Part shown: positions 23,079-37,100 of the stretch, in pieces | How the letters are laid out: each line of letters starts with the position of its first letter | Position numbering within the stretch: position 1 is the stretch's first letter | Assembly (NCBI RefSeq): GCF_047496725.1 | Contig: NC_132976.1 | Location: forward strand, 3,580,001-3,644,000 | Direction of reading: 5' to 3' | Source of the DNA: Anoplolepis gracilipes | Taxonomy: Eukaryota > Arthropoda > Insecta > Hymenoptera > Formicidae | Length of the DNA stretch: 64,000 bases | Notes under the pieces: model-generated | Databases searched by the model: none | Told to the model about the DNA's origin: nothing | Seen by the model: only the letters and a program-made list of their open reading frames with translations | Program-made: the position numbers and the translations under genes

Positions 23079-26000
23079 CTATTAATATGTAAAAAAAAAT
23101 TATTTAATAGAGAAATTATATACAAAAAGTGACATTCAATTAAACCATGTTTATAATTCTCAATGATAGTGAATAAGAGATGAATAATCATATAATTATA
23201 AATAATAATATAACTCTCATCGATATTTTACGTACCTTTGTAAATAATGCTGATATATATATATATAATTAATTCTTTTTACGTGTAGATATTTTGATTC
23301 AAAAACAGTTTTAACCTAATCTAAAAACCGGTTTCTCATCAAATCAACATCTGTGATACCGGGCGGTCCAAACTTTTCTTAGCACTACGTTGATTGGTCG
23401 AAATGTTTATGTATGAACACCAATAGAATGACTAAAATGCTACTTCCATGAAAATTAAACCGCGTTTACATAGTTTGAAAGGAGTGCTTGGATGAAGTAC
23501 TTGATTGATCAAAAGGAACAGAGATTTCGGGCAGACTCTATTTAGCGCTATTAAACTTGTACTGTCCTTATTCAACTTTGAGTAAATAACAAAGATAGAA
23601 CGATGCCCTTCGCACTAATAGCGTCTCCCCGAACGCGGCTTATGTCAAAATAAAAGCTTTCATACATATGTAGCGTCAAATTAAAAACGTTTACCGGCAT
23701 TTTACGAGGTGCTTTCGTATTCAGAAATTCGTAGCAAAAAAATCAATATGCATTAACTCATATCTACTTATAATTTTTACACATATTTATAATTTTTATA
23801 CGATAATACGTGTGCTTTTTTTTAAATTTTTATTTCGACAAATTTTGAAATTAATCTCCGACATTTTCTCTTTTTATCACAAAAAACACAAAAACTTCAC
23901 CCGTGAATAATACATATTTTAAAATCTTGGTAGAAATAATCGAATATGTATACGAAGACGACCTTTGAAGCCGCGAGTTTGTTTTGTCATTCACAATTAC
24001 TCACTCGATTATTTATTTTGAATTGTGTCATGCGAGCGACAAACATATAAATAAATTGCTATAACAAGCAACATGTAATAGTTACAGAAACAAATTGCAT
24101 ATGCAGTAACGTAAATTACCAATTTCAATGCAAAATGTATTTTGTAACTTTATCTAAAAAAAAAAAAAATAAATAAATAAATAAAACTTTATCTATATGT
24201 GTATATGTTAATAATAAGCTTCTATATAAGAGGTAATTTTCGTGCGCAAAAGCAAAAGTCTTGTGCAATCATCGTCTTGCCCTAGGGCAGTATTCATAGT
24301 ATTTTATATTTAAGATTATCTTAAAGGACTTTGTGCATAAAAAAGTTTTAATCATAACCGTAACGCGCGTAAGCAAATCGATGATCAATCACACATAGTA
24401 CGTATCAGCATGTAATTATCGAAATCATTCGGCTGTATAAAGATAAATATTTACCAATTTTAATTTGTGAAAACCAAAAAATAAAGAAACACCAATATCA
24501 ATTATATATATTCTACAATTTTGATAGATAAGAGTCTATCTTTTTTTATCTCTAATTTTTATACATTCTATATATTTGAATAATTTTTTATACATATATA
24601 TAATTACATAAGGGTCTACTAAAGAAAAACAAAGAGCATATATTTCTATCTCTTTTTCTCTTACCCCTCCGAATTGTCTTCATGAGAGAAAAGGACAACC
24701 TATTTCCGAAAATGCTTGACTGTCATTGGTCAATTTGCTTGCGACCTTACGTTCTACGGCCATTGTAGACGAGGCTTAAGAGGTCCGACTGTACCTGTCG
24801 ACGTGAAAAAGGAGAAAAAAGTGTAGAGGGTGCAGTAGACCCAAACACACCCCCTTTTCCTCCCTCCTGCCACCGCCCCCATCCTCCTCTTTATCAGCTG
24901 TATATACGCTTTTACTCGAGACCGTCGAGCTCGAGGATCATCGAGGACTACAAGTGGAATGTCAATTGATCTACGTTTCTTAATTGTATTATTATTAATC
25001 AGTATTAAGTGAATCAGTATATTAATAAAGGTGTGTGCATACGTTAGGTACGGATCGTCAAATATCATTAAACACGACGCGAAATACTTAAGTGCACATT
25101 AAAGAGGATTCGAAAATGTTCTCTCTCCCAATTGTCGCGTAAATGTCACTTGTATAGTCCAAAGTGTTAATTGTATAATATACTTGGTTTTTTCTTCGAT
25201 AATTGTAAATAGTATCTTTTGTCTTTGTAAATTGTCTTTGATAATATCTTTCTCGGAATATAGAGGTGCTTTGTGATTAATATTATTTTTGATTCCGGAA
25301 TAAAATGGTATATTGGTTACCGAAGAAACGTTTGATGAAAAGGTACTCTTTCGCTTCATCAAATCTGCATGAACGATTATTTCTGCATACGAATTCTTCC
25401 ATTTTTTTCCTCGGTCGTTAAAAAAAAAAAAAAAAAAAAAAACCCGAACACATTCCCGATCGATACATAACATCACTACTATTGTGCAGGTGTTGGTTTA
25501 TAATACAAGGAACAAAGGTTTTTTTTACTAATCTATATTTATGTATACTTGTGCTGTCACTTTCACATGCTTTAGACACTAACATTTCACATGAGAAGTT
25601 TTACCAAGTGTTATGTGTCGTGTGAGAGGAAATAATGTAGAGAAAAATTTTTTCAATAAGTAGAATAATAGCGTGTCATATACAATTTATAAGAAAATTT
25701 TGTCTATTTAAAATCCATAGGATGTATTTTTTTAAATACACAAAAATATGAATAAAATATGTGATAGAAAAGAAATACTTTATATTAAAAAAAAATTGCT
25801 AAACGTTTAATGTATATTATTTTTATATAATTTTTATATCACATCAATAGAGGATCAATATTTTTTAATATTTATATATAAAAGTTGCATTTATATTATA
25901 GGTCATTTTATTATATGGAACTCTTTTAAATATAGAGAACATTAAAAGAGATGGAAATGAAGCGTTCAAATTATATTTCTATTAGAATTGTTATACAATT

Positions 26001-26205
26001 AAAGAATTGAAGATATGTACAAAATATGTATACTTTATAAAATATATAAGTATTGTACTTTTTCATTATATTTTAATTATTATATATATATTTAACATAA
26101 TATAATGATAGAAATAAATTCTTATAACAAGTCTCTGGAATTAAATTTGAAAGAGGACTTGCGACAGGAAAATACTATATAAACATCCAGTAATCACTAA
26201 CAATC
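23079..26205. other. Intergenic region between LSM6 and ABHD12
   Basis: The LSM6 promoter should lie just right of 23078, and the ABHD12 5' region to the left of 26206. A GC-richer block at about 24740-24960, with C-rich pyrimidine runs, resembles a promoter or upstream exon. I cannot place a transcription start. An A run lies at about 25419-25442. No coding exon, RNA gene or complete mobile element is supported. The open frames on the minus strand near 24754-25476 include homopolymer-driven residues and look spurious. Confidence 0.5.
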
Positions 26206-29200
26206 ATGATGTCAACTTACCTACTATTAGCAGCAATAGTGCCAATCGTCATCCTTGAGATTTGGTATACAGGAATGTAAGTTATTATAACTGTGAATAT
26301 ATTTATTTTTATTTATTTGTATTTATCTTTGTATTTATTTGTCTTTTGTATTCATCGATGTCACTATATGTATTATAAATGTAGTTTGCAAGCTTATTTA
26401 AATGAAATAACGTAAGATATATATCTTTGTGTTTGTGATAAAATTTATGTGGATTGTAATCTTCAGCATAATTGTCTGAAATTCATCTTATAGAATGTAA
26501 GATATATCGTACAATTATTCTTGTGAGTCACAGCAAAATCAATCATGAAAAAATTTATTTCACACAGGCTAACCATATATGATAGCATGATATGACAAAA
26601 TAAAAGAATATATTAATATTGTTTGTATAAAATTTAAAAAAAAAATTTATTTTTGAAAACACAAGCTTTATGTTACAATTACATCATCACAATCTGTTAA
26701 TCTTTATAACTTATCCTTTTTTAAGAAATATAACAATTTTGATTAAAGTGTATATTTTTTACATGAAAATAGTAGAAGAAGAACTTTAGACTTTATTTTT
26801 TTATTTTTTTAGTATACTTACTTTGATTTATGTACTTATTGAAATAAGAGTGGGATTACAAAAAAAAAAAAAAAAAAAAAAAAAAATAGAGAAAGAGAGA
26901 GTGACGTAACTTGATAGAGTATAATTATGTACATATGATAATATAGTACATTCCGTTTTGTAATACTAATTTTTTCTCTCTCTCTCTTTCTCGCTCTCAG
27001 ATAAGGAAATGTTTTGAAAAAGGTTCTTTATTCGGATAACTGTTTGTAAGTATTTTATAGTTTGTAAGAGATTTACACAGAATGCAATTTGATATAGAGT
27101 AGTGTAGATTTAATCAATTTTATTAAACCTATAATTTAGACAAATCTTTATCACATATACAAAGAATTTTACATAAATTAAAATAGATAGAGCAAAATTA
27201 AATGCAATAATGGTGCACGAAATCGAGAATACAATAAAGTGTAAATTACTTATATATTTGGTAAGAATAAGTATAAATATTATTCACACACATGCTTCAT
27301 CAACAAAATATTGTATATATAATCTGCTTTATGTTATCTATTCACACATACATATCATATAAATATATATACGTATAAGAAAGAGATATCATTAAGTGGT
27401 GTAATATTTGTAAAAATGTAGAGTTAAATTTGATAAACAGTTTTATGTACATAAACGTCAAGAAGTATGATATATGTTCTATATATTTATCTTATGAATC
27501 AAGTGCACCTTTATATGTGTCAAATTATGAGCGAATAGGAATGTAAAAATAATCTGACTACTGATGAACGTAAGGTACAAATTAAAAATATGATATTTTT
27601 CGTACATATTATTTGTTGTTTGTTTCATATTTTAGTTTCTTTTTCTGTTAATACATGTATTATCTCTTACGTTTAATATGTGTGCGTTAGAGACATTTAT
27701 CTTATGTATGTACTCGCTTTCTAAATAACTACTGCATGTGGCTATCTTATTATTTTCATGTCATTTATATTGCTAGTTGTGAAACTTCTAGTGGCTGCCT
27801 CCTTTTATTTCTTTATTAAAATGCTAGGAAGTGCTTGAGTGTGCAATGACAATACCTCAGTAATTATTATAAGAGTTATTCAAGAATCATCCAAAGTTCT
27901 TTCAAAACCTTTTAATCAATAAGACATCTTTCTCTATATGAGACTATTATTTATTGCATATAACTCTTGGTACAATCTTTGACTGACTTTATATATTTTT
28001 GTAATAATATTGATTAGATTATTTAAAATTTAATTGGAACTATTTAAAAAGTACACTTTTATCATATGTATATATATATATATTTGCTTTGCTTGGAATT
28101 TATTTACCAAAAAGTTTGTTCATTTTAAATCCCTAATTATATTCAGAAGAAATACCAACAGAAATTTTTATTATATGCAAAAAGAACTTATTTAATATAA
28201 TTAGTAAACAAATGTATGAATATGAATAAAGAACTTTAGATGATTCTGTATATGTGAAATTGTTTCTTATTATATTCTGTTAGTTTTACTAGATTTGTGA
28301 CTAGATGTATTGAATTATAGATGAGAACTTTGTAGAATTATCATCAAATGTTTATATTGATATACATGTTTATATATGTAAACTTTGTATTACAGATGTT
28401 TAATATCAACTATGAAGGGATCTGCACTGATATATCTCATTATATTTGGACTTGCACCTGTAATTTTTCATTATTCCTATAACATTCAAAAAAAGATACT
28501 TTTCTTAAATTTTGGTAAGTAATATAATAAACAGCATTATATTTAATTAGTTGCAGTAATTTAAAAGTATTTATGAATTATCTGGAAGAGACATGTACAA
28601 AATAACATATGTCAAGCTAACATTTTGATTAGAATATATTAAAATTTGATGCAAACTATGTAATAACTTATGTTAATAATATTTTGTTTTAATTGCTTTC
28701 AGTGCAATGGCCATATAACGTAGAGTTTTCTAATCCAAAATCAGTTGGATTGGAAGGTGCTAGGAATTTTTATTTGCATACTGATCAACAAGTAAAAATA
28801 GGTGTATGGTTAGTAATTACAGAAATCTATGTAAAATTTTTAATTTAAAAAGATACATTATTCTCTGTATCATTATAATATTATAATAACATAGTATGTA
28901 TTGTTATATTAAAAGCTAGTGCATTTACAGGCAAATATTACCACGGTCTTTATTAAATAATTCCATTCCTGCAACAGATGAAGCTTATGAAGCAGTTTTA
29001 AGTAATTCCTCACAACCTGTGTTCCTATATATGCATGGAAATAGCGGCAATAGAGCAAGTATGCATAGACTCGAGCTTTACAAGCTTTTCCAAGATATGG
29101 ATTATCATGTCATATGTTTTGATTATAGAAGTGAGTATTGGAAGCTTGAACTTACTTTTATAATAATTTATAATCTTAAAGCTATATGTAAATGTTTAAA

Positions 29201-30175
29201 TATTTCTTAAATTTAAATGCGTTTCTTAATTAATTTTGTCTATCAATTTAGGCTATGGCGATAGTGATGTAGTTGAACTCTCAGAAGAGGGTGTAGTTAT
29301 GGATAGCAAATACGTTTTCGAATGGGTTATGAAAAAAGTCAATGGTTCAGCTCCAGTTTTTGTTTGGGGTCATTCTTTAGGAACTGGGTAAGATGTTTTT
29401 AAAAATTGGATTTTTTTTTATATACATAGGAATAATTTGTTATCCTTAAAATAAATATTTATTTATTTATCATTTCTTAGAGTCTCTGCGCATGTATTAG
29501 CTCTACTGGCAACTGAAAATATACAACCCACTGCACTGTTTCTGGAAGCGCCATTTAACAATATAGCGGATGAATTGACAGAACATCCATTTTCACAGGC
29601 ATTTAAATATTTATTTCTCATAGTCAATTATAAAAGTTGCATTGTTAATAATGTGTAATTTTCATTTTTTATAATTTTACACAGTTATTCAAACATTTAC
29701 CATGGTTTCATTGGATGATTGTTGAACCATTTCATAAGAACAACCTACGATTTGAGTCTGATAAACATATTACCAAGATTGAGTGTCCTATTATGATATT
29801 ACATGCTGAAGATGATGGTGTAATTCCAGTCTTTTTGGCAGAGAAGGTATGTTCTACATCTACAACTTTTATTACTACATATAAATTGTTATAAATAAAA
29901 TTTTTGCATGTGATTATACCGTTTCAGCTTTATAAAGTGGCAATAGATAGCCACGGAAATGATACAGATCGTGTTCAAATGATAAAAATAGATTCATCTT
30001 ATGGACTTGGACACAAGTATATCTGTAGATACAAGGAATTACCTAATATAATTAAGTAAGTTTGATATATTATTAAAATATAAGCGCAGATACAATAGTT
30101 TATTTTTCTTCATGAAAATCTTATATTATTTTCAGGACATTTGTTGCTAAAGCAAACAGAAATCAGACTGAATAA
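26206..30175 (+). CDS. ABHD12: Lysophosphatidylserine lipase-like alpha/beta hydrolase ABHD12
   Basis: ABHD12 family enzymes are membrane serine hydrolases that cleave lysophosphatidylserine and monoacylglycerols. Nine exons are supported: 26206-26276, 28396-28514, 28703-28808, 28931-29130, 29252-29387, 29481-29598, 29685-29846, 29928-30055 and 30136-30175. They sum to 1080 nt, giving 359 residues. Two hydrophobic segments lie near the N-terminus (residues about 3-22 and 31-50). The oxyanion motif is MHGNSGNR (about 133-140). The nucleophile elbow is GHSLGTG (Ser about 207). The acid is in ILHAEDDG (about 293-294) and the histidine is in GLGHKYI (about 333), so the triad is complete. One intron, after 29598, appears to use a GC donor (CAG|GC). 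Further upstream coding exons cannot be excluded, because family members often have a longer N-terminus. Intron 1 is 2.1 kb and contains an A run at about 26861-26886. Confidence 0.93.
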
Positions 30176-33100
30176 TTTATATAGACTAGAAAACTGGAAT
30201 TGAAAGTTTTTCTTAATGTCATACTTTCTTAGAAATTATTTGAGATATACTTTTATGTAAACATCAGTTACATGTTGTCACTGTATAAAAATTGTAAAAG
30301 AAATATTTGAAAAAAAGAAAGTTTTGAAATAGATGAAACTAGATTCAGTTGTGCACTCAGAATAAATTTTATACAGTTCATTCACTGTATAAAATTTATA
30401 AATTCTATTTAGTTAATTTGAAAAATATACATGTAATTATATATGTGATATTTGTAAGGCATTCAACTTTAGAGAATTAGTGTACAATGACATTTTTATA
30501 TGTCATAAATAAATATATTCATAATTAAATATTCATGAAAAATATAAAATTGTCTGTTAAATAAATGGGAATGTGTTGATACAAATATACTGTGATAACT
30601 GTATATTGTGAAATTTAATGAAGATTGTGAGTTTAATGACACAATTTAATGAAGATTATTCATTTTTGACTCGTATGTGAAACAATTTATATTTAAAATA
30701 TTCGACATTCTCGAAACTATGGTACTAGTACTTTTTTTGCTTTGTACAATTTTCTTATTTGTAGCAATGCATAATTTTAAGTGTCATGTAAGAACTATTG
30801 TACTGCTTATATTTATTTCTATATTAATATAATTAAATGTTGATGTATAAATATGTAAAATATGTAAAATGTATGTGTGTTGTGAGCGTAACGTGGGTGA
30901 GAAAATTTGATGTATATCAAATATATATTATCTATATATATATCGATATATGTCGATATTACATATCAATTTAAAACGATTTGCACACATTTTCTTGTAC
31001 ATACATCTTGCTTCACAAGAATTTATTTTTATTATTTTATTTTAAATATCGATAGGCTAAGAATACAAAACAAACAGGAAATATATAGGAACAATAATAG
31101 GAATTTGAATTTATATATTTGATTAAGATTACATTTATATTTACACGAGATACTGCACGATCGTTGACGGAGGTTCGATAAAGAAAAAAAAAAATATTTT
31201 TGAAAAAATTACAACAATAGAAAAAAAGTTTTCTTTTGAATTTTGATCAACTTTATTATTAATTCGTTATTCGTTTTGTGTCTGGTGTGCATCAAAATTT
31301 GGACGTCGCGCTGGAATGGCGAACGAGACAGATACAGTTAAACCTCTTTATTCTTAGTACAGTTCTGTATTTTTAACATAGTTCATTTCCGTATTTCTTA
31401 GCACGATCAAAATGACATTTTCATAGTTCGGTTCGTGTTGCTTGCACTTCCTGCATTTCTTTTCTGTCTCCATTTCCGAAGTATGCCATTCGAAAAAAAA
31501 AAGTGTCCACAATAGGGAGTTTGCTCCGTCTGAAATGTTAAGAATAAAGGAGCGAGTCGACATATATAGGTGCGGTTGCGCGCGCAACAATGGCGGTTGC
31601 AGCAGACGACAGCTGATGCGCGGGAGGGGGAAGAGGGCAGGAGATGAACGCGAAAGCATGGTAAAGCGGTGAGACACGCGTTTCTCTTTCTCTCTCTCTT
31701 TCGATCGTCGCGCGACCGCCCCGCGAAGAGGGTGGTCCGGGTATTCGCGCCACGTTCGTCGTCCACACGGGGCCGTCCACGGCGGACGAATTTCGACCGA
31801 TCTCGCGATCGAGGGCGGAAGGGGGGAGGGGCAGGGAAGGGGATGTCGCAGGACGCAGAGTGCTCGTTCGCCGGCTGCGCGCTTCGCAGTTTGAGTGTGT
31901 TTGAGGCCTGAGTGAGTAACCATGAGCCCGGGGCCCTTCCTCGTCGTACGAAGGTTCGCTTTCGATTAATCGAGACGTATCTCCTATCTCCTCCTCCCGG
32001 AGATATCCATGGGAATAACAATATAACGCAATCTCATATGTCATATTTCATTTGTAGAGCACGTGGTACCACGCGTATCGTTACTATCATTCTGAGAATT
32101 TCCTCCAGGCGATTTTAGTTCCCTGTTATGTTTTTCTTGATATGTACAAATTTATTAATTACGAATATGATTATAATATACAAGAGTTCAATTTTATGTG
32201 AGATATATAATGGACCTCTCAGAATGATCCTAAAAATCCTTTCGTTTCTACAAACATTACAGTTAACTGAGGTTCGACTGATTTTTTTTTTTTTCTATCC
32301 TTGTCTAATCTCGTTAACAAAAGAGAGAGAGTTGCAATTCATATATATTATATATTTATATATACGTTAAAAAATATACTTAAAAAACCATGTGTGTATG
32401 GATAGATTTTTTAATCATTTTATTTGACTGGTAAAGAACGTCTGCAATTTCATATAAATTTTATATATATATTGCGTTGAGATTCATATTTTTATTTTAA
32501 TCTTCTGCATGTAGAATTATCTATATTACCTAATTAATGCTCTCTCGATTATTACTTTATCGGGATATTTATAAAAAAAAAAGTCGAATCTCTTAAAGAA
32601 ATTGACTATTCGTAACAAACACTCAGCACATTAGTATAGTTCATATTAGCCGATCGATATACGAAAGTTCAAAGTTGACTTATCACAAAATCGAATCTTT
32701 TGTTACGAAGAACAACTTGTATCACGATGAGTTTAAGTTACATATCGTAAGGAAAATAGAAAGATGTAAGAATATTTTTCTATAGTTTAGCTTGCAACAG
32801 GCCATTTTTTCTTCGCGTATCTATATGTCGATGTTATTTTAATTTTTCGTTGAAGAGCGAACACACGTGTGATCTTGTCGAGCGCAACTTAAATATCCGC
32901 GCCACGAGGGGAGCATGCAACGCCATCGTTACATGCAGTGCGCGATGCACTTTAGTTTGACGTCTCGACCGCTAGGCGGTTATTACCTTGTACCTGGCTG
33001 CGATTATTTAACTAAATAATTACAAAAGTTGTATTAAAAGTTTTTCGATAGACGCAGATAATCGTCATACGTGATAAGCGATTTTTTTCCTTTATTATAA

Positions 33101-34138
33101 AATTTAAATATTCAAGATTGGATAGTTTGTAGTCGTACTTGTAATATGAATTTATCACTGTAGTGTTTCTCGCGAGTGCTAAAGTACGATGCAATTCGTA
33201 TATAAGGATGAACCTTACAGAATGCTTACGGGTAGTCTGATGCTTCCCAGGGAAAACTACGAACGCATATATGCGGCCTTCTTCGCTTTATATAACGATG
33301 TCTCTGTTCAGCATCATAATCCAGTACTCACGTTCAGTTCGAAAACCACGTGCGTACAGGTTTGAAACCACAAAAAAAAAATCGGGTCGGTATTGCTTGT
33401 TTGTCATTTAAAGAACGACTGAGGAAGCGAAAGTTGGACTATCTATTTTGCAAAAAATTTCAAAATATTTTGTCCTTTCTCAATATTCTCGTGAAAATTT
33501 TGCGGAAACTTGTATCGTTTAAAATTTAAAAGATACAAATTACATATTTAAAAAATCATATAATTACATATTTAAAAAAAATAAAATTTTTGTGAGTCAG
33601 TTATTCTTTCTCTGTGTCTTATTTTATTTTTTTTTTATTTAAAAATTATTCATTATTGAAAAATATGATCTTTTGACAGAGAGATGTAAGTTTTCTAGAA
33701 AAAAACCGTCTACAAGTTTTTTTTTCCTCTTTTAACAACACTTGCCACGTGGACTAAAGGGGCGTATCCTAAGCAAACGTTGACCGAATAGATAGACGAG
33801 GAAACTCGAAAGATAGTTTATTTTGAGATCTGGTCATGACCGAGACATGCACGAGATTTGAGTCGCGAGTACGAGATATCTACGCGCGAGAGGGGGAGGA
33901 GGAAAAGGCGAGGGGGGCAAGACTACTCTTGTCAAACAGGTCGCCGACGATTGTCTCGCATTCTATCGCACGAGCGTGTGTGTATGACGCGTTCGAGTAG
34001 GAAGTAAGACGTTTGTTTTCTCACGCGATTCTGAAAACGCAAGGCCTTATTTCTCGTCTTGAGCGAAAAATAACACCGGTGAGTGTCATTCACAAAATCG
34101 CGCGGTTTTCACGCTTATCAGATCGAGGAAGAAGATTC
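30176..34138. other. ABHD12 3' flank and upstream region of the glycerol kinase-like gene
   Basis: AT-rich DNA with AATAAA signals near 30361 and 30507 follows the ABHD12 stop. A CpG-rich block at about 31560-31915 looks like a promoter or untranslated exon. It ends in a good donor sequence (CTGA|GTGAGT near 31908), so it could be a non-coding first exon of the glycerol kinase-like gene. A second CpG-richer block with purine runs lies at about 33830-34000. The overlapping open frames on both strands at 31354-32118 reflect this composition and show no family similarity. Confidence 0.5.
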
Positions 34139-37100
34139 ATGGAGCAGGAAGATATGAACGGAAACGAGGAAGATGTGAGGAGCGAACGTGGTAGCCCGGA
34201 GGGCTCCATCGAGGTTTCGAACACTTCGCTGGAGATGGAAGAGTCGGAGACGGGCAGAAGGACGAGTATTTTCAAGTATTACTCGTACAAGAATTCAGGT
34301 GAGTTTTCCCAAGTGCAAATAACGGTAAGTCGGATTCGTGTTAATAAATATCGCTTAGACAGCGCGAGCCAATAAGTAGCTTGAAATGCACGAGAGAAAC
34401 ACTGACATTGCACTGACAGTTGTAAAAAAGAACACGTGGTTATCGCAAAAACAGATTAAGAAGTCGCTCTCCCTGTACATATAGTTGTCAAGATTTTATG
34501 TATTTTTCCAGTTAAATTTTGCAAACTCAATAATTTAAATTTAATTATATCAATAGCAAATATTTAATTATAATTTAAATTTAATTATATCAGTAGTAAA
34601 TCGATGGAATCGTCTTTCACAGTTTGACTTGAAATCCAATAGTTGACGCGATAATACGGAATTCAAAGTCGATTCTATGCATGTTACTCTGGACTTTAGA
34701 CGTGGCCGGTACGCGATGATAATCAAATGCAGATAAGAATGACGATGTAACTTTTCTAAATTGATTCATGTAATTTGATTTATGCTTATAAGTTTTTTTT
34801 GTTACATGCAATTCAATTGATTTTCTTATACTGCAATTTCTGGAAATGGACGAACAAACGAATAAATCACATATTTTCACGTAACTTAAATTAAAAATAA
34901 GTCAATAAGTATAAATTAAATGAAAAAAGAATACATTTTTTGTCATTCACTTGTTTGCATTTACTATTCATTAATAATCATCTTGACTGTCATTAGCAGA
35001 GTTAAATATGACAACAGTCAATATTATTACGCAACATCGAAAAAATTTAAACTTTAATATGACAGTGAAAATAAATCGTTTAGACGGCGCGAGCCGATAA
35101 GTAGCTTGAAATGCACAAAGGAAACATTGACGTTGCACTGACAGTACGTAAAAAAAGGAACACGTGGTTATCGCAAAAACAGATTAAGAAGTCGCTCTCC
35201 CTGTACATATAGTTGTCAAAATTTTATGTATTTTTGCAGTTAAATTTTGCGAATTCAATAATTTAAATTGAATTATGTTAATAATAAATATTTAAGCTCT
35301 CTAAACAATGGAAGATTTCATAGAGCTATTATTACTTGCAGTTTTATGTATTTTAATTTATTTTTCTTTGATTACATTTTTGCGAGAAAAAAAAACTTTT
35401 ACACGTAAAAATTATTTCGCTTACAATTGTAGAGAATAATCTTAATTGATATAATTGAGCTCTTCTAAAGATCACGTAATCGTCAGTACGAAAGTATATG
35501 TATGTACAAGTGCCAATATTTTTACAGTCACAGTCCTTGTCCCAGAAATACAACGTGATACACGTGTCATCGTATAGGACACGCGAAATATCTATGTTAA
35601 ATGTTTGTTTCGCTCGAAAGATCTAACGTAATAAATCATCAAAGAATTATGATGCAATCGAATCATTGAAACTTAATTCGCACGTGTAGCATTTATTAAT
35701 TCTGGTTTAATTGACACTTCTTGATGTTTCCATAATTTTTAGAATAAACAGTTTTATGCGTGACTATATGAATGATTGATAGAAATATATAGATTATGAA
35801 TATTTAACGAATATTGATGACGTGTAAAATTAATATATAAGAATATATAAAAAAAATATATTTTTGAAAATTTAAATAAGAGAAAATATAAATATTGAAT
35901 AGAGTTATATAAATATTGAATATAAACATTGGAAAATTTATTTAAGCTATATAAATATTGGAAGAGAGAGAATATGGAGTTTTATAAAATTGATTGAGAA
36001 TTTATATTACATACAGTATTTTATGCCAAATATCATTCAGATCTTACAAGGATACACGCACACCCACGCATATTTTATCGTTATGGCAAGCGATGCAGAA
36101 AATTCTGAGAGACATCAGTTAATTGATTACGCGTACATTGTCGAAAGCCTGTATGTCATTAAGTCAATTTATTTATGATATCGTAATAAGTGCGATACCT
36201 TTTTTTCGAGTCGTACAAGTGATAAGCTTTGCTGCAGGTCATCGCAGATACGCAGAGACTCGTTTTATTGGATTTTGAAAGTATGACGCACAAGCAACAG
36301 TCTTATAAATATATATAACTATTATACATATTTTTTAGTACATATATAGCTATTATAATATTTTAATCTATGATTCTCAACTTTTGAGTGTCTATACAAT
36401 ACTGCTTAAAGCTGAGATGACAAGATACAAAATTTAAAAGATTAATCATGGTATTTATAATTTAATGATTATAATTATATATTTTGTATCAGATAGACTG
36501 TCAAATTTTTTTAAGGGATAAAAGTGAAATTTGATTAAGAAAAAAAAGAGAAAGATAATATAAGCATTTTCAACAATTATTATATAACAAACAGTTAAAA
36601 AATTAAGTTACAATCTAAAAATTAAGAAAAAAGCAATTATAAGAAATCGAAATTAAATATAATTAAAGTAATTTGAAAAAAAGAGATTAATTATATAACA
36701 TTTCGGTTTATTACGGAAAAATACTGGAGATTTTATGAAATAAATAATCTAATAATCTAGAGATATAACAATAAATCGTGACAATAATTAATAATAATCC
36801 ATGAAATGAATTAATAATATTGTAGGGGGAAATCTTAGTAGAAGTATCGAAAGAAACACAAAAAAGATTTACGACGTCTACAAAATTAATGCTCCTTTAA
36901 TATTTTATTAATCCTCCCTCTGTAGTCACACTGGGGATTTGAAGGCTCAGTTGAAATTTTAATCTGACATTTCTTCGATTTGAAAGGAAAGCGGAGTCTG
37001 GTTCTTTGAATATTTGGCTTAAAAACCTATTGAATAATATAATAGACATTTTGAAAAGTAATGCTGATTTTCTTAAAAGCTTGATTTTTTTTACAAGCCA

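Noticed and set aside
31354..32118. Several long overlapping open frames on both strands
   Set aside because: They overlap in many frames in a CpG-rich, stop-poor block, have arginine- and serine-rich composition and show no domain. They are best explained as a promoter or untranslated exon.
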